This document shows positions 1 to 5,149 of a stretch of 5,378 bases of DNA, one piece after another. A program made the translations under genes and the position numbers. How positions within the stretch are numbered: the first letter of the stretch is position 1; each line of letters starts with the position of its first letter. The notes beneath the pieces are model-generated. The model saw only the letters and a list, made by a program, of their open reading frames with translations, was not told the DNA's origin and did no database searches. Origin of the DNA: Chlorobium sp. Lineage in GTDB: Bacteria; Bacteroidota; Chlorobiia; Chlorobiales; Chlorobiaceae. The stretch is from the NCBI GenBank assembly GCA_026193435.1, contig JAPHUN010000053.1:1-5378 (forward strand), written 5' to 3'.

Positions 1-40
1 CGATGCAAGCTCTCAACAGGTCCCGCAGGTTGAATTCTGA
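1..40 (+). CDS. lemA: C-terminal end of probable LemA family protein (partial, cut by window edge)
   Basis: Reading from position 2, the window opens with twelve codons, DASSQQVPQVEF, followed by a TGA stop at 38-40. LemA proteins commonly end in a short Ala/Gln/Pro-rich stretch closing with a Val-x-Phe type terminus, and this tail fits. The next two genes encode TPM-domain proteins, the usual neighbours of lemA (the COG1704-COG1512 pairing). LemA is an envelope protein with an N-terminal membrane segment and a helical bundle; its molecular function is unknown. The call rests on a 12-residue tail plus context, so it is an inference. The alternative is an unrelated upstream gene or chance; the other open frame here (from position 1) ends at 33 with no recognisable motif. 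Confidence 0.55.
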   Translation, partial: DASSQQVPQVEF

Positions 41-44
41 GGGT

Positions 45-827
45 GTGCGCTGTATTCTGAAAAACCGGATATGGCTGGCTGCAGCCTTCAGTGGGTTGTG
101 TATCCTGCTGCAGCTTTCTGTGTCCCTGCCGCTTTATGCTCTTGAAGTTCCTGCTCTGACCGGTAGAGTTAACGACTATGCTTCGATGATCTCTCAGTCA
201 GCCGAGCGGGAGATTGATGACCGGCTGGCCCGCCTCGAAGAGATCGAGTCGACACAGATCGTCGTGCTTACCATCGATTCTCTTGAAGGTGAACCACTCG
301 AGGAGTATTCCATTCGGGTCGCTGAAGCGTGGGGGATAGGTCAGAAATCGATTGATAACGGAGCCCTGCTACTGGTTGCAAAAAAAGAACGCAAGGCAAG
401 GATCGAAGTAGGCTACGGATTGGAGGGCTCTCTGACCGATCTCGTCGCGGGCAGAATAGTCGATAATGACATCGTTCCTTTGTTTCAACAAAATCGTTTT
501 GACGAAGGCTTTGTCCGCGGTGTCGATATGATGATCGCCGCCGTTCAGGGTGAGTATGTCGCGGAGGAAAAAGCTGCCGGAGAAGAGAGCGAAGGATCGC
601 TTCTTCCTGTTATTATCATTCTGATACTGATTATCTATTTTTACAGTCAGGTGCCAAGGGGTGGAGGAGGTCATGGTTCCGGTCCTTTGATATTTACCGG
701 AGCTCCCGGAGAGAGGGGATGGTATGGAGGCAGCCGCGGCGGCTTCGGCGGAGGCGGTTTCGGTGGCGGTGGTTTCAGCGGGGGAGGCGGAGGTTTCGGT
801 GGCGGTGGTTCCTCCGGAAGCTGGTGA
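45..827 (+). CDS. Secreted/membrane TPM-domain protein with glycine-rich tail (YgcG type)
   Basis: This is a TPM-domain (PF04536, formerly DUF477; COG1512) envelope protein of unknown biochemical role. Numbering from the ATG at position 3 (274 residues), a basic stretch (R16, K20, R22) precedes a hydrophobic signal-peptide core at about 23-45, with likely cleavage near LYA-LEVP (about 46). The TPM domain spans about 50-183 and carries family-typical stretches: LTGRVNDYASMIS, then DNGALLLVAKKERKARIEVG and GLEGSLTD. A second membrane segment lies at about 200-214 (LLPVIIILILIIYFY). The tail (219-274) is glycine-rich, with repeated GGGGF units ending in SGSW, as usual in the family. The start is uncertain. 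ATG at 3 would overlap the upstream gene by 38 bases and give a 24-residue n-region. GTG at 45 follows that gene's stop by 4 bases and gives a normal signal peptide, so I chose it, although neither has a convincing Shine-Dalgarno sequence. It is probably co-transcribed with its neighbours on both sides. Confidence 0.92.
   Translation: MRCILKNRIWLAAAFSGLCILLQLSVSLPLYALEVPALTGRVNDYASMISQSAEREIDDRLARLEEIESTQIVVLTIDSLEGEPLEEYSIRVAEAWGIGQKSIDNGALLLVAKKERKARIEVGYGLEGSLTDLVAGRIVDNDIVPLFQQNRFDEGFVRGVDMMIAAVQGEYVAEEKAAGEESEGSLLPVIIILILIIYFYSQVPRGGGGHGSGPLIFTGAPGERGWYGGSRGGFGGGGFGGGGFSGGGGGFGGGGSSGSW
738..812 (+). repeat. In-frame tandem repeat encoding GGGGF units
   Basis: The 3' end of the YgcG-type gene is built from 15-base units (four Gly codons plus TTC or TCC) at 747-761, 762-776 and 798-812, with an 18-base variant at 780-797 that has five Gly codons. 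The Gly codons are mixed (GGC, GGA, GGT, GGG), so the repetition is partly smoothed at DNA level. It could still change length by slippage in whole-codon steps without breaking the frame. The same DNA is open in other frames as Arg-rich translations, which are artefacts. Confidence 0.85.
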
Positions 828-853
828 ATCCAAAGACGGAATTGAAAAAAAAC

Positions 854-1492
854 ATGAAAGATCCTGTCAGCACATTTATTTCCGATGAGGATACCGTATT
901 GATTGAGGAGGCGGTCCGTGCCGCGGAGAAACGAACTGCAGGAGAAATCGTTGTCATGGTTGTTGCTTCAAGCGACAACTATCCGCTGGCGAACATTCTG
1001 GGTGGGCTTGTATCCGGCTTTCTTCTCTCTATCTCGATTTCACTCGCGACGGATATGCAATCCATGTGGAATTTTTTGGGATTTTTCCTGCCTTCATTTG
1101 TGTTATGCAATGAAATTATCAGACGGAACCTTTTTCTGAAACGTCTTTTTGTCACTGCATCGGATATGGGCGAGGAAGTTGAAGATGCCGCTTTCGGTGC
1201 TTTCTATAAAAAAGGGGTATGGAACACCCGGGAACATACCGGTATTCTGATCTTCATATCGCTTTTCGAGCACCGTGTCTGGGTTCTGGGGGACAAAGGA
1301 ATAAATGCGAAGGTTGATCCTTCTGTCTGGCAGGAAATAACTGATGGTATCGTTGCGGGAATCAGGGGGAAAAGCCAGGTGTCGGCACTCTGTGACGCCA
1401 TTGGCAGGTGCGGTGCTATTCTTGAAGGGCACTTTCCTCCAGGCAGGGACAATCCTGACGAACTTGATAATTCCGTGATCAGGGGCCATTGA
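854..1492 (+). CDS. TPM-domain integral membrane protein (COG3762-like)
   Basis: This 212-residue protein is a second TPM-domain protein of the type often encoded beside lemA and ygcG. From ATG 854, the first part of the domain lies at about 8-40 (FISDEDTVLIEEAVRAAEKR, then TAGEIVVMVV). Two membrane segments follow at about 46-65 and 70-88. The rest of the domain is at about 99-191, including REHTGILIFISLFEHRVWVL and GDKGINAKVDPSVWQEI. The segment HTGILIFISLFEHRV corresponds to the conserved NGALLLV...ARIEVG region of its upstream neighbour. ATG 854 is chosen because it begins just before recognisable domain sequence; the upstream SD is weak (GACGGA at 835-840, spacing 13). GTG at 824 would overlap the previous stop by 4 bases (GTGA, 824-827) and add ten residues, which would suit translational coupling. 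The frame is also open to ATG 719, but that part lies wholly within the Gly-repeat DNA and is spurious. Molecular function is unknown. Confidence 0.88.
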   Translation: MKDPVSTFISDEDTVLIEEAVRAAEKRTAGEIVVMVVASSDNYPLANILGGLVSGFLLSISISLATDMQSMWNFLGFFLPSFVLCNEIIRRNLFLKRLFVTASDMGEEVEDAAFGAFYKKGVWNTREHTGILIFISLFEHRVWVLGDKGINAKVDPSVWQEITDGIVAGIRGKSQVSALCDAIGRCGAILEGHFPPGRDNPDELDNSVIRGH

Positions 1493-1510
1493 ACGGGTCC
1501 GGAGATTCGC

Positions 1511-1702
1511 ATGAAGACTCTCTGCAAGCTCAGGAGTAAAGAGATTGAAAAAAACCTTCGGCATAGTATGAAGGTGGTTTCCAGGCCCTGGTATGTCTGC
1601 GAGAAATGCGGCAGGGCGTCGAGACAGAAAAAGCAGCTCTGCAAGCCGGTGAAGATCGTTCAATCTTCTGCCTTACGAGGTGATAGAGACTCAACATCAT
1701 AG
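1511..1702 (+). CDS. Small Cys-rich protein, possible metal-binding knuckle
   Basis: This 63-residue protein begins 18 bases after the stop of the TPM membrane gene, with a good ribosome binding site (GGAG at 1501-1504, spacing 6). That supports both translation and operon membership. Its core, YVCEKCGRASRQKKQLCKP (residues 28-46), holds a CxxC knuckle (C30, C33) and a third Cys (C44); C5 near the N-terminus could be a fourth ligand. The rest is basic (KLRSKEIEKNLRHSMK). A CxxC followed by a Cys about 11 residues later suggests Zn or other metal binding, and small proteins with a similar YVCxKCGR...LCKP core seem familiar from anaerobic bacteria, but I cannot name a family. No signal peptide or membrane segment is seen, so it is probably cytoplasmic, unlike its neighbours. 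The tail after KIV (residues 51-63) is low in features. Confidence 0.72.
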   Translation: MKTLCKLRSKEIEKNLRHSMKVVSRPWYVCEKCGRASRQKKQLCKPVKIVQSSALRGDRDSTS

Positions 1703-1922
1703 CGGAGTACTTATGGGCACCTCTATTTATTTATTCCGCGATTCACTTGCGTCGTTGAGCGGATAGAAAGGGTTTCTCTGGTTGCTCATGACACTTTTTA
1801 GAGCTACCCGTATAAGAGCAAGATCACAGGTTCCCGTATTTGCTATGAGTTGATTATATTTTTCATTAAAGTCGAAAGCTCTTGCAGCTTTCCAGCAACA
1901 ATAATTCAGGGTGAACATTATT
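1703..1922 (+). other. Intergenic region and leader of the TPR lipoprotein gene
   Basis: This stretch of 220 bases has no convincing gene. It contains an AT-rich run with three TATT units (about 1724-1735), a TATATT hexamer at 1855-1860 without a matching -35 element, the small hairpin described separately at 1874-1892, and a Shine-Dalgarno-like AGGGTG at 1908-1913. No strong rho-independent terminator for the upstream cluster is visible; the inverted pair GCGGA (1702-1706) / TCCGC (1735-1739) has a 28-base loop and no T-tract. A minus-strand open frame (1918 to 1727) has no SD and no recognisable product. Confidence 0.6.
1874..1892 (+). promoter_or_regulatory. Small perfect hairpin in the TPR gene leader
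   Basis: GAAAGCT (1874-1880) and AGCTTTC (1886-1892) form a perfect 7-bp inverted repeat around a 5-base loop, CTTGC. It lies 15 bases before the SD-like AGGGTG and 30 bases before the ATG at 1923. It has no T-tract, so it is not a classical terminator. It could be a 5' UTR stem that protects the transcript or modulates ribosome access, or an operator dyad. The sequence gives no further clue, and short dyads arise by chance. Confidence 0.35.
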
Positions 1923-2486
1923 ATGATGCATTACAAAAGAGTCTTTCCGTTTTTTCTGCTGATACTCTGCTTTGGTTTTAGCGCATGCGGCCCGAACTCC
2001 AAGAATCTTAACACTTCCGGAATAGAGAAACTGAAAAATGAAGACTATGAAGGAGCGCTGGAAGACTTTACCAAAGCTGTTGAAAAAGACCCTGAATTTG
2101 CAGAATCATATCTCAATCGTGGATTTGTCTACGGCAACAGGGGCGAGCTCCAGGAGGCTCTTGCTGATTTCAACAAGGCCATAGAAATCGACTCAGGCTA
2201 TGTCGAAGCATACTATAACCGGGGATTTATTTACGGTTTTTTTGAAGAGTTTGATAAAGCGATGGCAGATTTCGACAAGGTTATCGAGTTGAATCCTAAA
2301 GATGCCGAAGCCTACATCAACCGGGCGCTGATCCGTTCAAGGATCGGGGACAGAGAGGGCGAGCTTGCCGATCTGAAAAAAGCGGCGGCTCTGGGTGATC
2401 CGACCGCACGTAACTGGCTTGACGACAATGGCGTGGAATGGGAGGACGCGGGAAAGGGTTCTGATTCTGCTGAGGATCCGGAATAA
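1923..2486 (+). CDS. TPR-repeat lipoprotein
   Basis: This 187-residue exported lipoprotein starts with a hydrophobic signal (VFPFFLLILCFGFSACG, about 7-23). The lipobox-like FSAC places the lipidated Cys at C22. Four tandem 34-residue TPR units follow at about 29-61, 62-95, 96-129 and 130-163, each with the usual pattern (for example SYLNRGFVYGNRGELQEALA and then DFNKAIEID). Unit 4 is degenerate, ending in the Sel1-like DPTARNWL. The tail is acidic (DSAEDPE). TPR proteins act as interaction scaffolds; the partner is unknown. On start choice: GTG at 1911 is in frame, but the SD-like AGGGTG (1908-1913) overlaps it and sits 9 bases before ATG 1923, so 1923 is preferred; ATG 1926 is possible. The residue at +2 after Cys is Pro, not Asp, which under E. 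coli Lol rules would suggest outer-membrane anchoring (inference). It is separated from both neighbours and probably has its own promoter. Confidence 0.9.
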   Translation: MMHYKRVFPFFLLILCFGFSACGPNSKNLNTSGIEKLKNEDYEGALEDFTKAVEKDPEFAESYLNRGFVYGNRGELQEALADFNKAIEIDSGYVEAYYNRGFIYGFFEEFDKAMADFDKVIELNPKDAEAYINRALIRSRIGDREGELADLKKAAALGDPTARNWLDDNGVEWEDAGKGSDSAEDPE

Positions 2487-2617
2487 ATAACCGTATGCAT
2501 TGTCAGGACGGCAATGTATTAAAGGCTCTTACCGTTGCTGTTTCCGATGCTGTGCAGGTATGCCGGTCCTTGTGCCCGTTGGCCGGCTGAACGCAATGCT
2601 ATCATTCTGTCTATACC
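2487..2617 (+). other. Intergenic spacer with weak dyads
   Basis: No gene is seen in these 131 bases. An inverted pair, TGCATTG (2496-2502) and CAATGTA (2512-2518), can form a 7-bp stem with one G-T wobble around a 9-base loop just after the TPR gene. It lacks a following T-tract. A second pair, GCCGG (2562-2566) and CCGGC (2583-2587), has a 16-base loop. Either could stabilise the 3' end of the TPR transcript, but neither is a convincing terminator. Confidence 0.3.
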
Positions 2618-3130
2618 GTGATCCTTTTTATTGAAAGTCAAGGCTCGAAACGACGACGCAGAACAATGCTGTTTGCGTTGATGATGCTGGCGCTTTCACT
2701 GGTGTTTCTTATGAACGATTATCGGATCTCCGATCCTCCTCCTGAAGAGATTCCAAGGGAAAACAACTGGCAGCGATCAGGTGTCATGGCAGATATCGTT
2801 GTCTCCGGTATAGATGTCAAGCCGCTTGTTCCCAGAGCCGGAGAAGCATTTGTTCTGAATGTTTTTTGCCAGAACAGAGGCATTATCCCCACCGGTCGAT
2901 ACACTCTTGATGTCTCCGTCAGCGACGCAAACGGAAACGAACTCTATACCGGGCGTACCTCCCGCAATACATCACTCGAACCGGGGCAGACCGGTTCGTC
3001 ATTTTCATCCTCCATCATTTCCGGTACTGTGCCGGGGCGTTATACCATATCGGTGCAACTGACTCCTGATGATTTTGAAGATGAAAATCCCGGGAATAAC
3101 AAGGCTGTCAGGACTATAGAGTTCATGTGA
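2618..3130 (+). CDS. Single-pass membrane protein with CARDB-like Ig-fold domain
   Basis: This 170-residue protein has a basic cluster (KRRRR, 11-15), then one hydrophobic segment at about 17-32 (MLFALMMLALSLVFLM). The strong positive charge before it predicts N-in topology with the rest outside. A Pro/acidic linker (36-50) leads to a domain at about 58-169 resembling CARDB (PF07705). The start ADIVVSGIDVKPLVPRAGEA, the middle FCQNRG...TGRYTLDV, a PGRYTISVQL strand and the closing DENPGNNKAVRTIEF are typical of that family of adhesion-like beta-sandwich modules. The usual role is extracellular binding; no enzyme motif is seen. The start is uncertain: GTG 2618 has no clear SD; ATG 2666 (residue 17) also lacks one and would remove the basic cluster, so 2618 is kept. 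The frame is closed by a stop at 2588-2590. The gene converges with the minus-strand membrane gene 45 bases downstream. Confidence 0.8.
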   Translation: MILFIESQGSKRRRRTMLFALMMLALSLVFLMNDYRISDPPPEEIPRENNWQRSGVMADIVVSGIDVKPLVPRAGEAFVLNVFCQNRGIIPTGRYTLDVSVSDANGNELYTGRTSRNTSLEPGQTGSSFSSSIISGTVPGRYTISVQLTPDDFEDENPGNNKAVRTIEFM

Positions 3131-3136
3131 TCGGCT

Positions 3137-3164
3137 GTCCGGATTGCTGCAGGCTATGACGGAC
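3137..3164. terminator. Possible weak bidirectional terminator between convergent genes
   Basis: GTCCG (3137-3141) and CGGAC (3160-3164) form a 5-bp GC-rich stem, extendable by one wobble pair, around an 18-base loop that contains the CTGCAG palindrome. GTTTTC follows on the plus strand. It lies in the 45-base gap between two convergent genes, where a shared terminator is expected. The large loop and short T-run make it a weak candidate. Confidence 0.25.
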
Positions 3165-3175
3165 GTTTTCGCCGG

Positions 3176-3430
3176 TTATCGTTTCAGTATGCTTCTGTCA
3201 TGGAAAAAGTGCAGATACCCGACAGCAAGTCCCCCCGCGAGCAGCACCGTTCTGATGCCGAAGAGCACTGGAAATGCAAAAAGTATGATCAGCATAAGGC
3301 AATAGAGAAATACTGAAACAAGCTTTTCTCTGAGCAGGCTGTTTTTGTCAAGCAATCTCTGGCCGCAGGCAAAAGAATTGATGAAGGCGATAAAGAACGC
3401 TATCGTGTAATAGGTTAACGGATCTTTCAT
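3176..3430 (-). CDS. Small multi-spanning membrane protein, unknown function
   Basis: This 84-residue protein is mostly hydrophobic, with about three membrane segments at 8-24 (YTIAFFIAFINSFACG), 37-57 (LVSVFLYCLMLIILFAFPVLF) and 60-76 (RTVLLAGGLAVGYLHFF). A basic loop (RLLDKNSLLREK) lies between the first two, and the C-terminus is charged (HDRSILKR). The start ATG at 3430 is preceded on the minus strand by TTGAGAG, a plausible though close ribosome binding site (3-base gap). I recognise no family. It runs against the CARDB-like gene and away from gcvT. The regular hydrophobic segments and RBS make it likely real; the size alone would not. Confidence 0.6.
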   Translation of the reverse strand: MKDPLTYYTIAFFIAFINSFACGQRLLDKNSLLREKLVSVFLYCLMLIILFAFPVLFGIRTVLLAGGLAVGYLHFFHDRSILKR

Positions 3431-3436
3431 GGGCTC

Positions 3437-3628
3437 TCAATGATTCATGGAAAACCGCTTCATCAATACTAACCGAACTGCCCGTCTGTGCATTCCCGGT
3501 AAGTAGAATATCAGGCTGATCGAATCATCAGCCGGTTCCGTAGCAATACACGGCTGCAGAGGCGGGGCCGGCACAAGAGTAAAATATAAGACGATAAGCA
3601 GAATCCTTCGATGACTGAGGGGTTGCAC
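3437..3628 (-). CDS. Doubtful 63-codon ORF with signal-peptide-like N-terminus
   Basis: The frame lies directly upstream of the 84-residue membrane gene, and its TGA stop runs into that gene's ribosome binding site (TGAGAG), which is the spacing expected of co-transcribed genes. The translation from GTG 3628 begins with a basic then hydrophobic stretch (RRILLIVLYFTLVPAPP), which looks like a signal peptide, followed by a short Asp/Ser-rich part and a basic end. Against it: the only start is GTG without a visible Shine-Dalgarno sequence, the frame stays open upstream to 3734 without any ATG, and the tail resembles no known protein. It may be a chance frame or the remnant of a longer gene. Confidence 0.22.
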   Translation of the reverse strand: MQPLSHRRILLIVLYFTLVPAPPLQPCIATEPADDSISLIFYLPGMHRRAVRLVLMKRFSMNH

Positions 3629-3753
3629 AGCGCAGATCGCACAGGGCGTCGAGCGACAGTATTTGGAGGGGAGGAAAACGAATGTGTGAGGCAGACAGGA
3701 ATGTGGCTGTTTTTTTTGCCGGATTTCTATATTGTTATGTTTATTGCACCTAA

Positions 3754-3768
3754 GTTGATCGTTTCAAC
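3754..3768. promoter_or_regulatory. Short dyad in the gcvT upstream region
   Basis: GTTGA (3754-3758) and TCAAC (3764-3768) form a perfect 5-bp inverted repeat around TCGTT. It lies in the AT-rich part of the gcvT upstream region, shortly before the TATACT / TATATAAGG stretch. The position suits an operator near a promoter, but the half-sites are short and match no named regulator exactly (the FNR pattern TTGAT-N4-ATCAA is not met). Confidence 0.25.
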
Positions 3769-3870
3769 AAATGCTTTATGCTGTCACATTTATACTATAT
3801 AAGGTGTTATGCTGAATTTTCTTACAGCGAACATCTCACCCGATGGGTCAACTTTCCGCCTCAGCGCTCC

Positions 3871-3884
3871 GTTCCTTGTTCCTT
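3871..3884. repeat. Doubled heptamer GTTCCTT in the gcvT leader
   Basis: Two exact head-to-tail copies of GTTCCTT lie at 3871-3877 and 3878-3884, upstream of the gcvT ATG. The 7-base unit matches the period of the large repeat mosaic downstream of gcvT, although the sequence differs. It is short enough to be chance. Confidence 0.4.
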
Positions 3885-3950
3885 GCATTCTTTGGTATGT
3901 TCAGTGACTGCTCAACAGAGGCGCAGGCAAACATAGAAGTAGTACGAGAT

Positions 3951-5054
3951 ATGAAAAAAACAGCCTTGTATGCCTGGCATCAGGCAGCGGGAGCGAAAAT
4001 TATCGATTTTTGCGGCTACCTCATGCCGGTCCAGTATTCCGGAATTATGGCAGAGCACCAGTGCGTCAGATCTTCAGCCGGACTTTTTGATGTATCCCAT
4101 ATGGGGAGCTTCTATGTCATGGGCGACCGTGCTCTGGATTTTCTGCAGCATATGACGACCAATGATGCTTCTGTACTGAAAAACGGTCAGGCGCAGTACA
4201 CACTGATGCTTTATCCCGACGGAGGAGTTGTCGATGATCTTATCGTCTACAGGGTAGATCATGAAACCTGGTTTATTGTTGTCAACGCAGGTAACCGGCA
4301 GAAGGATTTTGAGTGGCTCAGCAGGCATATTCAGGATTTTGAAGGAGTGGCTATTGAAGATCACTCGGAGAGCCTCTCGCTTATCGCTTTGCAGGGACCT
4401 GAATCGATGCATATTCTTCAACGGGTATTGGCCTCTTCAGTCTGTGAGCAACTCTCGGCTTTTCATTTTCTCAGGACGGACTTTGAGGGTACAGAAATCA
4501 TGGTCGCCTGCACCGGCTATACCGGCGAAAAAGGCGTGGAAATCTCTGTTCCGAACCAATCTGCCGAACTCCTGTGGAAAACGATTATGAAAGAGGGCGA
4601 AGCTTTCGATATTCAGCCTGTGGGGCTCGGGGCCCGGGACACATTGCGGCTTGAAATGGGTTATCCTCTGTACGGTCATGAGATAACGAGAGAAACCAAC
4701 CCGATGGAAACACGTCTTCGATGGGTGACGAAGCTGGAAAAAGGAGATTTCATCGGCAGGGAGGCCTGTGTAGAAGCAGCGCGTAATCCGGAAAAGACGC
4801 TTGTCGGTTTTTCCATGGAAGAACGTGCGATTCCCCGGCAGGGATATGTGCTGTATGACCGTGATGACAATGAAGTCGGGACCGTCTGCAGCGGTACCAT
4901 GTCGCCTACACTGCAAAAGCCCATCGGGACCGCTCATGTTCTCCGCACAGTGATGGAGCCCGGAACTCCCGTTTTTCTGGAAGTCAGGAACAAACGCTAC
5001 AGGGGAGAGGTTACCAGGTTGCCGTTCGTTAAGGTGGCAGGGAAGAGGTCGTAG
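3951..5054 (+). CDS. gcvT: Aminomethyltransferase, glycine cleavage system T-protein
   Basis: GcvT transfers the methylene group from the aminomethyl-lipoyl arm of GcvH to tetrahydrofolate, releasing ammonia and forming 5,10-methylene-THF in the cytoplasm. From ATG 3951 the protein has 367 residues, close to the usual length of about 365. The GCV_T folate-binding domain (PF01571) covers about 5-262 and the C-terminal barrel (PF08669) about 283-361. Visible family motifs are AGLFDVSHMG (43-52), TTNDA (69-73), YPDGGVVDDLIVYR (88-101, where the Asp pair 95-96 includes the position matching the catalytic Asp), LQGPE (147-151), CTGYTGEKGVEI (187-198), PVGLGARDTLRLEMG (223-237) and CSGTMSPTLQKPIG (313-326). 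The start at 3951 matches the usual MKKTALYxWH-type N-terminus; the upstream SD is weak (GAAG 3936-3939). An in-frame ATG at 3843 would add 36 residues but lacks an SD. The early motif reads FCGYLMP rather than the usual FGGWxMP. No gcvH or gcvP adjoins it. Confidence 0.97.
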   Translation: MKKTALYAWHQAAGAKIIDFCGYLMPVQYSGIMAEHQCVRSSAGLFDVSHMGSFYVMGDRALDFLQHMTTNDASVLKNGQAQYTLMLYPDGGVVDDLIVYRVDHETWFIVVNAGNRQKDFEWLSRHIQDFEGVAIEDHSESLSLIALQGPESMHILQRVLASSVCEQLSAFHFLRTDFEGTEIMVACTGYTGEKGVEISVPNQSAELLWKTIMKEGEAFDIQPVGLGARDTLRLEMGYPLYGHEITRETNPMETRLRWVTKLEKGDFIGREACVEAARNPEKTLVGFSMEERAIPRQGYVLYDRDDNEVGTVCSGTMSPTLQKPIGTAHVLRTVMEPGTPVFLEVRNKRYRGEVTRLPFVKVAGKRS

Positions 5055-5095
5055 GGAATGGGTAATAGGTAGTAGGGAATAGGTAATGTGGGATG
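5054..5095. repeat. Heptamer tandem array, consensus GGKARTA (about 6 units)
   Basis: Read in sevens, the DNA gives GGGAATG, GGTAATA, GGTAGTA, GGGAATA, GGTAATG and TGGGATG without a break. The first unit begins with the final G of the gcvT stop codon (TAG, 5052-5054), so the array abuts the gene exactly. Units 2-5 differ by one or two bases; unit 6 is shifted or degenerate. This resembles the heptanucleotide STRR elements known from cyanobacteria; similar intergenic arrays are, to my recollection, common in Chlorobi. Confidence 0.85.
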
Positions 5096-5149
5096 TGGCT
5101 GAATAGCTCAATAGCTCAATAGCTCAATAGCTCAATAGCTGGATAGTAC
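5094..5149. repeat. Octamer tandem array AATAGCTC (about 5 good units, 2 degenerate)
   Basis: Four exact copies of AATAGCTC run from 5102 to 5133, followed by AATAGCTG (5134-5141). The flanking octamers TGTGGCTG (5094-5101) and GATAGTAC (5142-5149) look like decayed units in the same register. The exactness of the four central copies points to recent expansion or homogenisation. The period changes from seven in the array before it to eight here, with almost no spacer between. Confidence 0.93.

Larger units (their letters stand above)
3431..3950. other. Long region upstream of gcvT, probably noncoding
   Basis: Apart from the doubtful minus-strand frame at 3437-3628, I see no gene here. The stretch holds a T8 run (about 3710-3717) preceded by a short ACAG/CTGT dyad; an AT-rich stretch with TATACT (3791-3796) and TATATAAGG; an inverted pair GTTGA/TCAAC (3754-3758, 3764-3768); and a doubled heptamer, GTTCCTT (3871-3884). 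A gcvT promoter probably lies around 3740-3815, but no -35/-10 pair with good spacing can be named. I looked for the conserved core of a glycine riboswitch and did not find one. The gcvT frame stays open upstream to an ATG at 3843, but that extension is not supported. Confidence 0.5.

Noticed and set aside
369..833. Minus-strand open frame opposite the first TPM gene
   Set aside because: Low-complexity antisense translation of the Gly-rich repeat; the plus strand has a clear domain protein.
719..853. Extension of the second TPM gene upstream to ATG 719
   Set aside because: It translates the Gly-repeat DNA in another frame into an Arg/Trp-rich, low-complexity stretch and overlaps the previous gene by over 100 bases; the domain starts after ATG 854.
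1103..1663. Minus-strand frames opposite the second TPM gene and the Cys protein
   Set aside because: They lie antisense to supported genes, with no motif, signal or RBS of their own.
1727..1918. Minus-strand 63-codon frame in the intergenic region before the TPR gene
   Set aside because: It has an ATG but no Shine-Dalgarno sequence, no recognisable product, and would run through the leader hairpin of the TPR gene.
3690..3720. Rho-independent terminator suggested by T8 after ACAG/CTGT
   Set aside because: The stem is only four bp with no GC-rich core, and there is no plus-strand gene just upstream to terminate.
3611..3802. Plus-strand 63-codon frame upstream of gcvT
   Set aside because: No RBS, erratic composition, runs across the T8 run and AT-rich promoter-like DNA; probably chance.
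3640..3950. Glycine riboswitch upstream of gcvT
   Set aside because: I looked for the conserved aptamer core sequences and did not find a match by eye; a covariance-model search (Rfam gcvT family) would be decisive.
4437..5111. Long minus-strand frame opposite gcvT
   Set aside because: Antisense shadow of a well-conserved gene, starting inside the repeat array; no homology features.
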